Part shown: positions 6,951-14,385 of the stretch, piece by piece
Layout: each line of letters opens with the position of its first letter
How positions within the stretch are numbered: position 1 is the stretch's first letter
Assembly (NCBI GenBank): GCA_964577625.1
Contig: CAZNZP010000003.1
Coordinates: 1 to 26,432, forward strand
Reading direction: 5' to 3'
Source of the DNA: UBA5272 sp964577625
Lineage (GTDB): Bacteria > Patescibacteriota > Minisyncoccia > Phycocordibacterales > UBA5272
Length of the DNA: 26,432 nt
Notes under the pieces: generated by a model
What the model was told of the DNA's origin: nothing
Databases searched by the model: none
The model's input: only the letters and a program-made list of their open reading frames with translations
Made by a program: the position numbers and the translations under genes

Positions 6951-7925
6951 TTATTCCTCCTCATCTGTACCAAATTCCCCTGTAAAGTTTGTAAGAGCTT
7001 CTACAATTTCCATCATTTCTCCGGACATAATTTTTGAAAGATTATGCCAAGATTCTTTGATACGATGGTCAGTAATTCTATCTTGAGGAAAATTATAAGT
7101 CCTAATTTTCTCACTTCTATCCCCTGTACCTACCTGCTCTTTTTTAGCATCACTATTTTCTTTAGAAAACTTTTCCTCTTCCATTTGATCAAGTCTGGCT
7201 TGGAGCATCTCCATAGCTCTTTCTCTATTCTTCAACTGACTTCTTTCTACAGTACACTTTACAGCAATACCAGTTGGTTTGTGAATAAGTCTCACTGCAG
7301 TTTCTACCTTATTTACATTTTGTCCTCCTGCTCCACCAGAGCGACTTGTCTCCATTTCAATATCAGCTGGATTGATTGTAATCTTTTTTATTTTACGAAT
7401 TGGCATGACAGCTACAGTGACAGTAGAAGTATGTACTCTTCCATTTTTTTCTGTATCCGGGACTCTTTGCACACGATGCACACCCATTTCATATTTAAAC
7501 AAATCCCAAGCTTTCGCACCTTTGATTTCAAAAGAGACATCTTTATATCCTCCCACATCAGAAACACTCTCGTCCAACTTTTCAAAAGAGCAACGATTAT
7601 TGAGAGCAAAGTTCTGATACATATTTGCAAGTTCTGCTGCAAAAAGAGATGACTCATCACCTCCAGCTCCAGCAGCAATTTCTAAAATAAGAGATTTTGG
7701 TTTTTCTTCTTCCTCTTTATCTTTATCTAAAATTTCAGTCATCTCTTTCCAGAGAACAGCTTTTTGAGTATTAATATTTTTCAACTCATCTTCAGCCACT
7801 TCTTTCAATTCTTCGTCAGACAATAAAGAATTAGCTTCCTCTTCTTTTTTTAAAAGATCTTCATAGGAAGGAAAAATATACTTTGTCTTATCATTGTCTC
7901 GGAAATCTTGTTCTATATAAGCCAT
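6951..7925 (-). CDS. prfA: Peptide chain release factor 1 with shortened N terminus
   Basis: This gene encodes 324 residues. RF1 releases peptides at UAA and UAG. The universal GGQ is at 200-202 and the ribosome-contact segment HRVQRVP is intact. The codon-reading tripeptide is P156-D157-T158, of the RF1 PxT type (E. coli PAT) rather than the RF2 SPF type. The protein is ~35-45 residues shorter than E. coli RF1 at its N terminus. The frame has a TAG nine codons upstream and no other good start, so the short form is genuine. Domains 2-4 are complete. It lies downstream of rpmE, an order also seen in Gram-positives, with its own promoter between. Confidence 0.95.
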   Translation of the reverse strand: MAYIEQDFRDNDKTKYIFPSYEDLLKKEEEANSLLSDEELKEVAEDELKNINTQKAVLWKEMTEILDKDKEEEEKPKSLILEIAAGAGGDESSLFAAELANMYQNFALNNRCSFEKLDESVSDVGGYKDVSFEIKGAKAWDLFKYEMGVHRVQRVPDTEKNGRVHTSTVTVAVMPIRKIKKITINPADIEMETSRSGGAGGQNVNKVETAVRLIHKPTGIAVKCTVERSQLKNRERAMEMLQARLDQMEEEKFSKENSDAKKEQVGTGDRSEKIRTYNFPQDRITDHRIKESWHNLSKIMSGEMMEIVEALTNFTGEFGTDEEE

Positions 7926-7949
7926 ATTTATAAATTCATTATATCTCTA

Positions 7950-7977
7950 ATTATACAAAATAAAAAACACTCACCAA
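7950..7977 (-). promoter_or_regulatory. Promoter of prfA
   Basis: TTGGTG (7972-7977), 16 bases, then TATAAT (7950-7955). A second TATAAT lies at 7938-7943. The -35 overlaps the rpmE terminator hairpin, so termination and initiation share sequence. Confidence 0.55.
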
Positions 7978-7991
7978 AAGGAATGTTTTTT
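7962..7991 (-). terminator. Terminator of rpmE
   Basis: An 11-bp stem (7962-7972 with 7981-7991, one G-U pair) with an 8-base loop. It has A-runs before and T-runs after on the minus strand and follows the rpmE stop by 9 bases. Confidence 0.7.
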
Positions 7992-8000
7992 ATTTAAAAG

Positions 8001-8234
8001 TTAAGCTTTTTTAGTCTTAGCTTTTACTTCTGCTGCTTTAGCAACTTTTTTCTTAAATCTATCCACTCTTCCTGCTGTGTCTAGAACTTTTTCTTGTCCT
8101 GTATAGAATGGATGACATGCTGAGCAGATTTCTACTTCAAGCTCTTTTTCTGTAGAACCAATATTATATTTAGCACCACATGCGCATGTAGCTACTGCAT
8201 CAGCAAAATATTGTCCATGAATGTCTTTTTTCAT
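8001..8234 (-). CDS. rpmE: 50S ribosomal protein bL31, zinc-binding form
   Basis: This gene encodes 77 residues from the ATG at 8232-8234, which gives the typical MKKDIHG start. The open frame continues 29 codons upstream, but that stretch contains the promoter. The CxC...CxxC set (CACG then CSACHPF) makes this the zinc-containing type. The family block GRVDRFKKK is present, followed by a basic, Lys/Ala-rich tail. bL31 joins the large-subunit central protuberance and bridges to the small subunit. It has its own promoter overlapping the end of ychF and a terminator after it. Confidence 0.96.
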   Translation of the reverse strand: MKKDIHGQYFADAVATCACGAKYNIGSTEKELEVEICSACHPFYTGQEKVLDTAGRVDRFKKKVAKAAEVKAKTKKA

Positions 8235-8292
8235 AAATTTCTTGTTCCGCCATAGCTTTATGCGAAGGCGAATGTTTTTCGTAAGTCCTAAA

Positions 8293-8321
8293 ATATTATC
8301 ATAAAAATGAAGGAAAATCAA
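8293..8321 (-). promoter_or_regulatory. Promoter of rpmE
   Basis: TTGATT (8316-8321), 17 bases, TAATAT (8293-8298), with an upstream TG making an extended -10. The -35 directly abuts the ychF stop codon. The ~52-base leader holds a small CGCC/GGCG stem that might serve ribosomal-protein feedback. That is speculative. Confidence 0.7.
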
Positions 8322-9446
8322 CTATATCCTAAACTCTATCACATCACCATCTTTTACTATATACTCTTTCCCTTCGGTACGAACTAGACCTTTTTCACGA
8401 GCCACTTTATAACCCTGACACTCCAGCAAATCTTTACCAGTTACCACTTCGGCACGAATAAATTTATTTTGAAAATCAGTATGAATTGCAGCGGCAGCCA
8501 CTGGAGCAGTGGAACCTTTTTTGAAAGTCCAACCACGAGTCTCATCTTCCCCTGTAGTGAAATAAGTTTCTAGTCCTAGCATTTTATAGCTTTCGGTGAT
8601 CAAATTATGAATTCCATCGTCGCATACCACTCCCCCAGTAATTTCTTGTCTCATCATATCTTTTTCTTCTCCTTCAAAATCTTTCAGATCATCTTCTACT
8701 TTGGCGTCAATTAAACAATAATTGAAATTATTTTCTTTAAAATAGTTTAAAAGCTCTGTATAACGCTCATCATTTACTTCGTCTAAATTTTTTGCTCCAC
8801 ATTTTTTATTAAGAGCATACATGATTGGCTTCATGGTGATTAAGTGAAGTTCTTTTATAAGTTTTAGAGCTTCTTCATCTTTTACTACGCTTTCTTCTTC
8901 TAAAATACTTCTGGCTAGCTTTTCACTTTCTAAAATATTTCTTAATTTTAAAAGTAAGTCTTTAAATTTCACAGCTTCTTTGTCTCCCTTTTTTACTTCC
9001 CTTTCAATAGTTTCTAATCTTTTATTGATTGTCGCTAAATCAGCAAGAATCAATTCCATATTGATAATCTGAATATCTGAAAGTGGGTCAATTCTATTTT
9101 CTACATGAATCTGTTTATCATCTTCAAAAAGTCGTACCACTTCTAAGATCGCATCAGTGTCTCTCACGTGTTGGAGAAATTTATTTCCAAGACCAGCACC
9201 TTCACTGGCACCTTTTACAAGTCCAGCAATGTCTACAAATTCTACTACCGCTGGAATAGTCTTTTTACTTTTGCTCATTTCTGAAAGTTTGTAGAGACGA
9301 TTATCTTGTACTTCTACAATACCCACTGATGGATCAATGGTACAAAAAGGATAATTTTCAGCAGGCACACTATTTTTAGTTAGCGCGTTAAAAAGTGTAC
9401 TTTTGCCGACATTCGGCAACCCGACTATTCCGATACTTAAAGACAT
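8322..9446 (-). CDS. ychF: Redox/ribosome-associated P-loop ATPase YchF (OLA1 family)
   Basis: This gene encodes 374 residues. The P-loop GLPNVGKST is at 9-17 and the switch II region DIAGLVKGASEGAGLG follows at about 72. This has the hydrophobic residue after DxAG that marks this ATP-preferring group. A central coiled-coil insertion spans about 140-200, and a TGS domain forms the C terminus (AIHTDFQNKFIRAEVV to the end). The family binds ribosomes and hydrolyses ATP rather than GTP. Length and motif order are normal. The gene starts 21 bases after the 85-residue gene and shares its transcript, as no separate promoter is visible. Confidence 0.96.
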   Translation of the reverse strand: MSLSIGIVGLPNVGKSTLFNALTKNSVPAENYPFCTIDPSVGIVEVQDNRLYKLSEMSKSKKTIPAVVEFVDIAGLVKGASEGAGLGNKFLQHVRDTDAILEVVRLFEDDKQIHVENRIDPLSDIQIINMELILADLATINKRLETIEREVKKGDKEAVKFKDLLLKLRNILESEKLARSILEEESVVKDEEALKLIKELHLITMKPIMYALNKKCGAKNLDEVNDERYTELLNYFKENNFNYCLIDAKVEDDLKDFEGEEKDMMRQEITGGVVCDDGIHNLITESYKMLGLETYFTTGEDETRGWTFKKGSTAPVAAAAIHTDFQNKFIRAEVVTGKDLLECQGYKVAREKGLVRTEGKEYIVKDGDVIEFRI

Positions 9447-9467
9447 AAATTTAATACATGAAAGAAA

Positions 9468-9725
9468 TTATCTAATCACAGTTTTCTGTACTCCTGCTTT
9501 AGCAGCGACTTCTTGAAGTTCTTTTTGGTACTTTTTCATCACCTCAAAAGAGGCATACATTTCTGGTTTACCTTGTTTAACTAGCTCTTTAGTCTCTTTA
9601 GCAATTTTCTCAAAAAGTTGTGGATCTTGCTCTACAAGATTATTAATCATTTCTTTTTGATCTTCTGGTAAATTTCTAGTAGCGTATTTTGTCGCTTGTT
9701 TTGTAAAAAATTGTTTAATTCCCAT
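9468..9725 (-). CDS. Small helical protein of unknown function, upstream of ychF
   Basis: This gene encodes 85 residues from the ATG at 9723-9725. The frame is open 7 codons further but would then include the -10 region. I do not recognise it. It is all polar and predicted helical, with no Cys or signal peptide, and ends in KTVIR. It forms a two-gene unit with ychF, so a link to ribosome or ATPase function is conceivable but unproven. A TATAAT lies 12 bases before the start. Confidence 0.75.
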   Translation of the reverse strand: MGIKQFFTKQATKYATRNLPEDQKEMINNLVEQDPQLFEKIAKETKELVKQGKPEMYASFEVMKKYQKELQEVAAKAGVQKTVIR

Positions 9726-9737
9726 ATATTTTTGATT

Positions 9738-9743
9738 ATTATA
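9738..9743 (-). promoter_or_regulatory. -10 element of the 85-aa gene-ychF unit
   Basis: A perfect TATAAT ends 12 bases before the ATG, giving a leader of about 6 bases. It lies just downstream of the terminator that closes the dsbA-like gene. Confidence 0.5.
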
Positions 9744-9749
9744 CAAAAT

Positions 9750-9798
9750 AAAAACCGTTTTGAAAATCCCTATATAAATTAAAGATAAAACGGTTTTT
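9750..9798 (-). terminator. Terminator of the dsbA-like gene
   Basis: A perfect 12-bp stem (9750-9761 with 9787-9798) with a long 25-base loop. It is flanked by T-runs on the minus strand and starts 8 bases after the stop codon. Confidence 0.7.
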
Positions 9799-9806
9799 AT
9801 TAATTA

Positions 9807-10523
9807 TTATTGATTAATTGGAGAAACACCTAACCTTTGAAGCTCTTCTTCAATTCTATTCTGTATATCTTCCGCTGAAAGCTTCAAATTTGTCATTTCA
9901 AGGCCATTCATAAAGACAAATGGAGTGTGAGTCAAACCGAGTTTTTGGGACTCAATCATAGCATCATTTACAATCTTTTCAACTTCTTTTCCGTCTCTAT
10001 CAGTAATAAATTTTGCCATATCCAATCCTAAATCTCTAGCATATCCTTCAATTTTACTTTGTGCATCTAAACCGGTTCCCCAATCACTTTGCTTTTCAAA
10101 TAAAACATCGTGCATTTCCCAGAATTTTCCTTGCATAGCTGCGGCCTCAGCTGATCTTGCTGCTAGGACTGCGCTTGGATGAATAGAAGTCAAAGGAAAA
10201 TGTTTATAGGTTAAAGATAATGCAGAAGGACCATATTTTTCTACAATTCTTTCATAAGCTTCTGGAAAGACCACTGCTAAACCAGCACAAGCTGGACATT
10301 GAAAATCTGAATAAGCCACAATTCTGACTTTTGCATTCAAATCTCCTTTAGTGGTGTGTTCACCGACTACCTGATTAACAGTTTCAGTATTGTGCTTATT
10401 TTTTTTACTGATAATAGAATTAAGTCCAAAAAGAATAATGATTATAGCTAAAATACTACCTACAACCAATACGGCATTATTTTTCTTCTTGCCTCCTTTG
10501 GAATGTGTTACTACATTTGACAT
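9807..10523 (-). CDS. Membrane-anchored DsbA-like thiol-disulfide oxidoreductase
   Basis: This gene encodes 238 residues. A basic N terminus precedes one membrane helix (about 17-39), so the remaining domain faces outside. The thioredoxin-fold active site is C76-P-A-C79 after SDFQ, with the helical insertion typical of DsbA/Thioredoxin_4 proteins and the cis-Pro loop in THTPFVFMNG. It should form or shuffle disulfides in secreted or envelope proteins. No VKOR or DsbB partner is in the window. It is a single-gene transcript after ftsI with its own extended -10 promoter and terminator. Confidence 0.92.
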   Translation of the reverse strand: MSNVVTHSKGGKKKNNAVLVVGSILAIIIILFGLNSIISKKNKHNTETVNQVVGEHTTKGDLNAKVRIVAYSDFQCPACAGLAVVFPEAYERIVEKYGPSALSLTYKHFPLTSIHPSAVLAARSAEAAAMQGKFWEMHDVLFEKQSDWGTGLDAQSKIEGYARDLGLDMAKFITDRDGKEVEKIVNDAMIESQKLGLTHTPFVFMNGLEMTNLKLSAEDIQNRIEEELQRLGVSPINQ

Positions 10524-10554
10524 ATTGTTTTTAAAAATTATTTAGTATAAAAAG

Positions 10555-10563
10555 ATTATAACA
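10555..10563 (-). promoter_or_regulatory. Extended -10 promoter of the dsbA-like gene
   Basis: TG-T-TATAAT on the minus strand, with TTGTTT 18 bases upstream as a possible -35. The predicted leader is about 25 bases. Confidence 0.65.
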
Positions 10564-10598
10564 TAGAGAATTTTTTAAAAACAATATTCTTAATATCT

Positions 10599-12449
10599 TT
10601 ATCTGTCTGGAGGAATTTCGTAATAACTGATCAAATAATTTACCAAATTAAAAAAAGATTCTTTTAGGGTTTGAGAAGCATATTCTGCACCTCTCGGATC
10701 AACTTGATATAAGAAAATTATATATTTAGGATCTGTGGCTGGAAAATATCCAAAGAATGAGTGAAGATACTTATCTTCATAATATTTTCCTGTAGCTGGA
10801 TTTGCTACTTGAGCAGTACCAGTTTTGGCAGCTATTGTGTAATTAGGGTTTTTAGCATTCATAGCTTCATCTACTACTTTAGTTAAAATTTTACTTATCC
10901 TTTTACTAGTAGAAGCATTTTCAAAAACCATTAAAGGTTCATCTTGAGCAATGACTTTAGTAGTACCATTGTCATAACTAATACTTTCTACAATATGCGG
11001 AGTAACTAATTTTCCTCCATTACCTAAAACAGCTAAAGCTCTAATAGTTTGAATAGGTGTGGTCGCAATACCTTGACCATATCCAGCCGTCACCAAATCA
11101 ATCGCTACTCTGGAATCAAGATTATCTACAAGACCAGAAGCTTCTGCTGGTAAATCAATTCCAGTATATTCCCCAAATCCAAACTTATGAAAATATTCAG
11201 CTAAATTTTCTCCTCCCATTTTTTGCACCAAGAAAGCAATACCCACATTCAAAGACTCTGAAAGTATTTTTTGTAAAGGAGTATTTGGACCTCTCGCTCT
11301 TTTGTCATAGTTGGAAATCTTGTATCCACTCAAAGTGATGGTGCCTGTATCGTTATAAGTAGTACCCTCATTTACCAAATCCATATCTAAAGCTATTGCC
11401 ACAGTTAAAGGTTTAATAATAGAACCCATTTCGTAAACTCCCGAAACAAGATCATTATTATAAAGAGAAATATTGGAAACATCTTTGTAATTATTCGGAT
11501 CAAAAGAAGGCATTTCTTCCATGGCCACAATAGACCCATCATTAATATTCATAACAATAGCTCCGACTTTCTGAGAATTCCATCTGGTTTTTGCTTCGCT
11601 TACAATCTTAGCGGTGTATCTTTGTACATTGGCATCAATAGTCAAATTGATATCACCTTCAGAAGAAGCATACTCAAGCATTCTAGAAGAATCTCTCTTT
11701 TCTTTATCGCTAGAATTGAAATCTGAGAAAACTTCTGCAAAGAAATTTGAATTAACAATATTTTTCTTTTCTAAAATATCGTTATAATATCTTTCTAAAC
11801 CATAAAGTCCTGTTTTTCTATTTTCTGTAAAACCTACAAACCCAAAAATTTTAGCTCCGATTTCTTTTTCAAAATAAACACGACTCTTTTTTCTGTTTAC
11901 AATTAAACCGCGAAGTCGTAGAGACATGAGTTCATTGGCAATATCTTCTGGTACATTTTTTAGTAAAACTTCATAACCAGATTCAGTGTTGTGCATTTTT
12001 TCAAAAAATATTTCTCTATCTAAAAAGACTAAACTAGAAGAAGAGTTGGAATTAGAATTAGAGTTTTCAGAAATTTTAGAAGAATAGTCTTCAAAAACTT
12101 TTGAAATTTTTACATAATAGTCATTTTCTAAAGTTGCTAGATTTGCACCATCTTCTACCCTTTTTTGGAAAAATAAATCAATAGTCTTTGGGTCAAGAGC
12201 TAAATCATACTCATTAGACATAGCTACCGCTGGAGAAAAGGTGTGATTCTTGTTTGTAAAAAATATAGACCCTCTATCAAAATTTTCTCCAGTGTCATAA
12301 AAGTATTGGTTTTCTCCTGCTCTTTTATATTCTGCTCCATGAATAATTTGCAAATAAAAAAGCCGAGCTCCAATCAAAATAAAAACTAAAAAAATAACCA
12401 AAACAAAAATATTTATTCGGTTGTGAATTAATCTATTTTTCTCCGACAT
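10599..12449 (-). CDS. ftsI: Division transpeptidase, class B penicillin-binding protein (FtsI/PBP3-like)
   Basis: This gene encodes 616 residues. A single membrane helix (about 12-33) is followed by a pedestal domain and a transpeptidase domain with nucleophile S343 in GSIIK, SxN motif S399-L-N401 and K542-T-G544. It cross-links septal peptidoglycan. A low-complexity Ser/Asn run (about 127-139) interrupts the pedestal domain and is probably a disordered loop. The order mraZ-rsmH-FtsL-like-ftsI is the conserved beginning of the dcw cluster, which supports the FtsI rather than the PBP2 assignment. The start is 8 bases after the FtsL-like stop. Confidence 0.93.
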   Translation of the reverse strand: MSEKNRLIHNRINIFVLVIFLVFILIGARLFYLQIIHGAEYKRAGENQYFYDTGENFDRGSIFFTNKNHTFSPAVAMSNEYDLALDPKTIDLFFQKRVEDGANLATLENDYYVKISKVFEDYSSKISENSNSNSNSSSSLVFLDREIFFEKMHNTESGYEVLLKNVPEDIANELMSLRLRGLIVNRKKSRVYFEKEIGAKIFGFVGFTENRKTGLYGLERYYNDILEKKNIVNSNFFAEVFSDFNSSDKEKRDSSRMLEYASSEGDINLTIDANVQRYTAKIVSEAKTRWNSQKVGAIVMNINDGSIVAMEEMPSFDPNNYKDVSNISLYNNDLVSGVYEMGSIIKPLTVAIALDMDLVNEGTTYNDTGTITLSGYKISNYDKRARGPNTPLQKILSESLNVGIAFLVQKMGGENLAEYFHKFGFGEYTGIDLPAEASGLVDNLDSRVAIDLVTAGYGQGIATTPIQTIRALAVLGNGGKLVTPHIVESISYDNGTTKVIAQDEPLMVFENASTSKRISKILTKVVDEAMNAKNPNYTIAAKTGTAQVANPATGKYYEDKYLHSFFGYFPATDPKYIIFLYQVDPRGAEYASQTLKESFFNLVNYLISYYEIPPDR

Positions 12450-12457
12450 GTCTATTT

Positions 12458-12880
12458 TTATTGATTAGAATTCTCAACTACTCTATCCACTCCTTCGTAT
12501 AAGAAAGAAAAACTTGCTGCCGCATCTTTTCTAATAGCAAAGTTATTATTTTTAGCTTCTACAAAGCCATAATTAAAAGCGTAGTCTTTGGTAATGTTGG
12601 AAATTACTGAATTATATTCTTTTTCCAATTTTGCAGATTTTACATTAATGTCATTAATTGTAGCCAGCCCTTCTTTTTTATTTATAATATTAAAAATTAC
12701 TGCTACCACTATAACCATATAACCAATACCTAAAATAGCTAAAATGGAAATAAGGGCATGTATGACATAAATTTTGAGAGATTTTTTGGTGCTAGAAGTG
12801 GAAAAATTCTTAAAAGTATGCAAATAAAGTTTATTTCCATTTAGTCTGTCTTTATTCAATTGTGTATTTCTAATTTGCAT
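12458..12880 (-). CDS. ftsL: FtsL-like bitopic division protein
   Basis: This gene encodes 140 residues. A polar N-terminal cytoplasmic segment (1-36) is followed by one membrane helix (about 38-64) and an external region starting with a short heptad-like helix (INDINVKSAKLEKEYNSVI). FtsL sequences are too divergent for motif recognition, so the call rests on topology and position between rsmH and ftsI, where FtsL is normally encoded. FtsL scaffolds and activates FtsI/FtsW at the septum. It starts one base after the rsmH stop, so translation is probably coupled. The external part is longer than in many FtsL proteins and ends in a polar tail. Confidence 0.72.
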   Translation of the reverse strand: MQIRNTQLNKDRLNGNKLYLHTFKNFSTSSTKKSLKIYVIHALISILAILGIGYMVIVVAVIFNIINKKEGLATINDINVKSAKLEKEYNSVISNITKDYAFNYGFVEAKNNNFAIRKDAAASFSFLYEGVDRVVENSNQ

Positions 12881-12881
12881 A

Positions 12882-13790
12882 TTATTTTTTCTCTACCACT
12901 CGCAATTTTGCACTTCTTGATCTAGGGTTTTCAAAAATTTCTTTTCTACTTGACTCTAAAAAGTCTTTTTTATTTTCAAATTTAACTAGTTTAAGTTCAT
13001 TTTTTAAAAGTTTTACTGTATTTTTTAAAACTCTATCTTCTCCGGAATGAAAAGTTAAAAAACCAGCTCTAGTGTTCTCTTTTAAAATATTTGGAAGGGA
13101 TTTGATTAAATCTTCTTCAGCTCTTAATTCATCATTTACTGTAATGCGAAGGGCTTGAAAAGTTTTGGTAGCAAAATGTATCTTTTGATTTTGATATTTA
13201 ATTGGAACGGATTTTTTAATAATATTCACCAGATCAAAAGTGGTTTTTATTGTTTTATTTTTTCTTTCTTCACAAATATTTTTAGCAATTTTTCTTGCAA
13301 ATCTTTCATCTCCATAATAGTAAATTATGTCTGCGAGATTTTCTTCCTCCCAAGTATTCAATATTTTTTCAGCTGTTAAATCCTCTTCACTTATTTCATC
13401 TTTTAAAGTCATGAGTAAAGGTTCGTCTTTTTGAAAAGTGAATCCTCTACCAGACTCGTCTAATTCTTGTGAAGAAACTCCGAGATCAGCCATTAGTCCA
13501 TCTATTTTTTTAAACTTTAAATCTTCTAAAACGTTTTCAACGTTACGAAAATTTTCATTTACAAAAAAGATTTTTGGAGATTTTTGACCTAGTTCTTTTT
13601 TTAAAAACATTTCAGCTTCTTTTAAAGCTTTACTATCTAAATCAAAACAAATCAAAACCCCTTCCTTTCCAATTCTTTTAGCTATTTCTAAAGAGTGTCC
13701 ACCTCTATTGGTCGTAGCGTCTACGACCACATACCCATTTTTGAGGTTTAGAGAATCAATAGATTCTTTTAATAAAATTGGAATATGCAT
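12882..13790 (-). CDS. rsmH: 16S rRNA m4C1402 methyltransferase RsmH (MraW)
   Basis: This gene encodes 302 residues from the ATG at 13788-13790 (MHIPILLKE, the usual start). A start six codons upstream would overlap mraZ. The SAM-binding motif VVDATTNRGGHS replaces the usual DATxGxGGHS, and MADLGVSSQELDESGRGFTF is the highly conserved substrate block. The C terminus has FHSGEDRVLKN and NPRSRSAKLRV, both family signatures. It N4-methylates C1402 in the ribosomal P site. It begins 4 bases after mraZ. Confidence 0.95.
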   Translation of the reverse strand: MHIPILLKESIDSLNLKNGYVVVDATTNRGGHSLEIAKRIGKEGVLICFDLDSKALKEAEMFLKKELGQKSPKIFFVNENFRNVENVLEDLKFKKIDGLMADLGVSSQELDESGRGFTFQKDEPLLMTLKDEISEEDLTAEKILNTWEEENLADIIYYYGDERFARKIAKNICEERKNKTIKTTFDLVNIIKKSVPIKYQNQKIHFATKTFQALRITVNDELRAEEDLIKSLPNILKENTRAGFLTFHSGEDRVLKNTVKLLKNELKLVKFENKKDFLESSRKEIFENPRSRSAKLRVVEKK

Positions 13791-13794
13791 AGTT

Positions 13795-14229
13795 TTATAA
13801 AATACCAATTTCAGATAATTTTTCAGCTACAGCGTCAGCGCTTTTATTATTTGAATTTGAATATTTTTCCCACTCTTCTTCACTCCAGATTTCTACTCTA
13901 GAATGCATGCCGACTAAGACTGCTTTCTTTTTGATATCAGCAAATTTTCTAAGCTGATCGGTGATTAAAATTCTTCCCACAGAATCCAAATCTGTATCAA
14001 AAGCATTAGCGAGCATAAAACGGGTAAAACTTCTTGTGTCTTTATTTGTAAAAGATAAAGATGAAAGTGTTTCTGCAATTTTTTGCCATTCTTTTAAACT
14101 ATATACAAAGAGCGATTTATCTAGACCACTTGTCACTACAACTTTTTTACCAAGCACACCTCTCCATTTAGATGGAATGGAAATTCTTTTTTTGTCATCA
14201 AGTTGGTGAATATAGTGTCCTAAAAGCAT
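13795..14229 (-). CDS. mraZ: Transcriptional regulator MraZ
   Basis: This gene encodes 144 residues from the ATG at 14227-14229, giving the canonical MLLGHYIHQLDDKKRISIPSK opening. The open frame extends upstream, but that part contains the operator. Two SpoVT-AbrB-like repeats each carry a DxxxR element (LDDKKRISIP and LDSVGRILIT). MraZ forms ring-shaped oligomers that bind repeated TGGG boxes and repress or tune the dcw operon. Three such boxes lie directly upstream, overlapping the -10, which fits autoregulation. Confidence 0.96.
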   Translation of the reverse strand: MLLGHYIHQLDDKKRISIPSKWRGVLGKKVVVTSGLDKSLFVYSLKEWQKIAETLSSLSFTNKDTRSFTRFMLANAFDTDLDSVGRILITDQLRKFADIKKKAVLVGMHSRVEIWSEEEWEKYSNSNNKSADAVAEKLSEIGIL

Positions 14230-14260
14230 ATTTTTGTGAAAACCATACAAGCGCGATATC

Positions 14261-14285
14261 TCCCACAATATCCCACCTAATCCCA
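14261..14285 (-). promoter_or_regulatory. MraZ operator: three TGGGA boxes at 10-bp spacing
   Basis: The minus strand reads TGGGA three times, at 14281-14285, 14271-14275 and 14261-14265, each separated by exactly 5 bases. This is the known MraZ box architecture. The first box overlaps the last base of the -10 hexamer, so bound MraZ would block initiation. Confidence 0.92.
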
Positions 14286-14312
14286 TTATATACCACTTTT
14301 AATCTCTGACAA
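14285..14312 (-). promoter_or_regulatory. Promoter of the mraZ-rsmH-ftsL-ftsI operon
   Basis: TTGTCA (14307-14312), 16 bases, then a perfect TATAAT (14285-14290), with the MraZ boxes immediately after. It lies between the lysS terminator and mraZ. Confidence 0.85.
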
Positions 14313-14313
14313 G

Positions 14314-14337
14314 AAAAAACCACAGCCGAAACTGTGG
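14314..14337 (-). terminator. Terminator of lysS
   Basis: On the minus strand a 6-bp GC-containing stem CCACAG/CTGTGG (14332-14337 with 14320-14325) is followed by six T. A second hairpin (8-bp arms 14338-14345 and 14365-14372) lies just before it, giving a tandem arrangement that insulates the division operon from lysS. Confidence 0.8.
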
Positions 14338-14385
14338 AAAACATCGTTAAGATTGTTAAGGAAGGATGTTTTAGTAAAAAACCTT

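Noticed and set aside
7044..7652. A 202-codon open frame on the plus strand opposite prfA
   Set aside because: It lies wholly antisense to a well-supported RF1 gene. Its translation is Cys/Ser/Phe-rich without domain features, and there is no promoter or terminator for it.
11057..11338. Open frame on the plus strand opposite ftsI
   Set aside because: It overlaps the conserved transpeptidase region and its translation has low-complexity composition typical of an antisense shadow.
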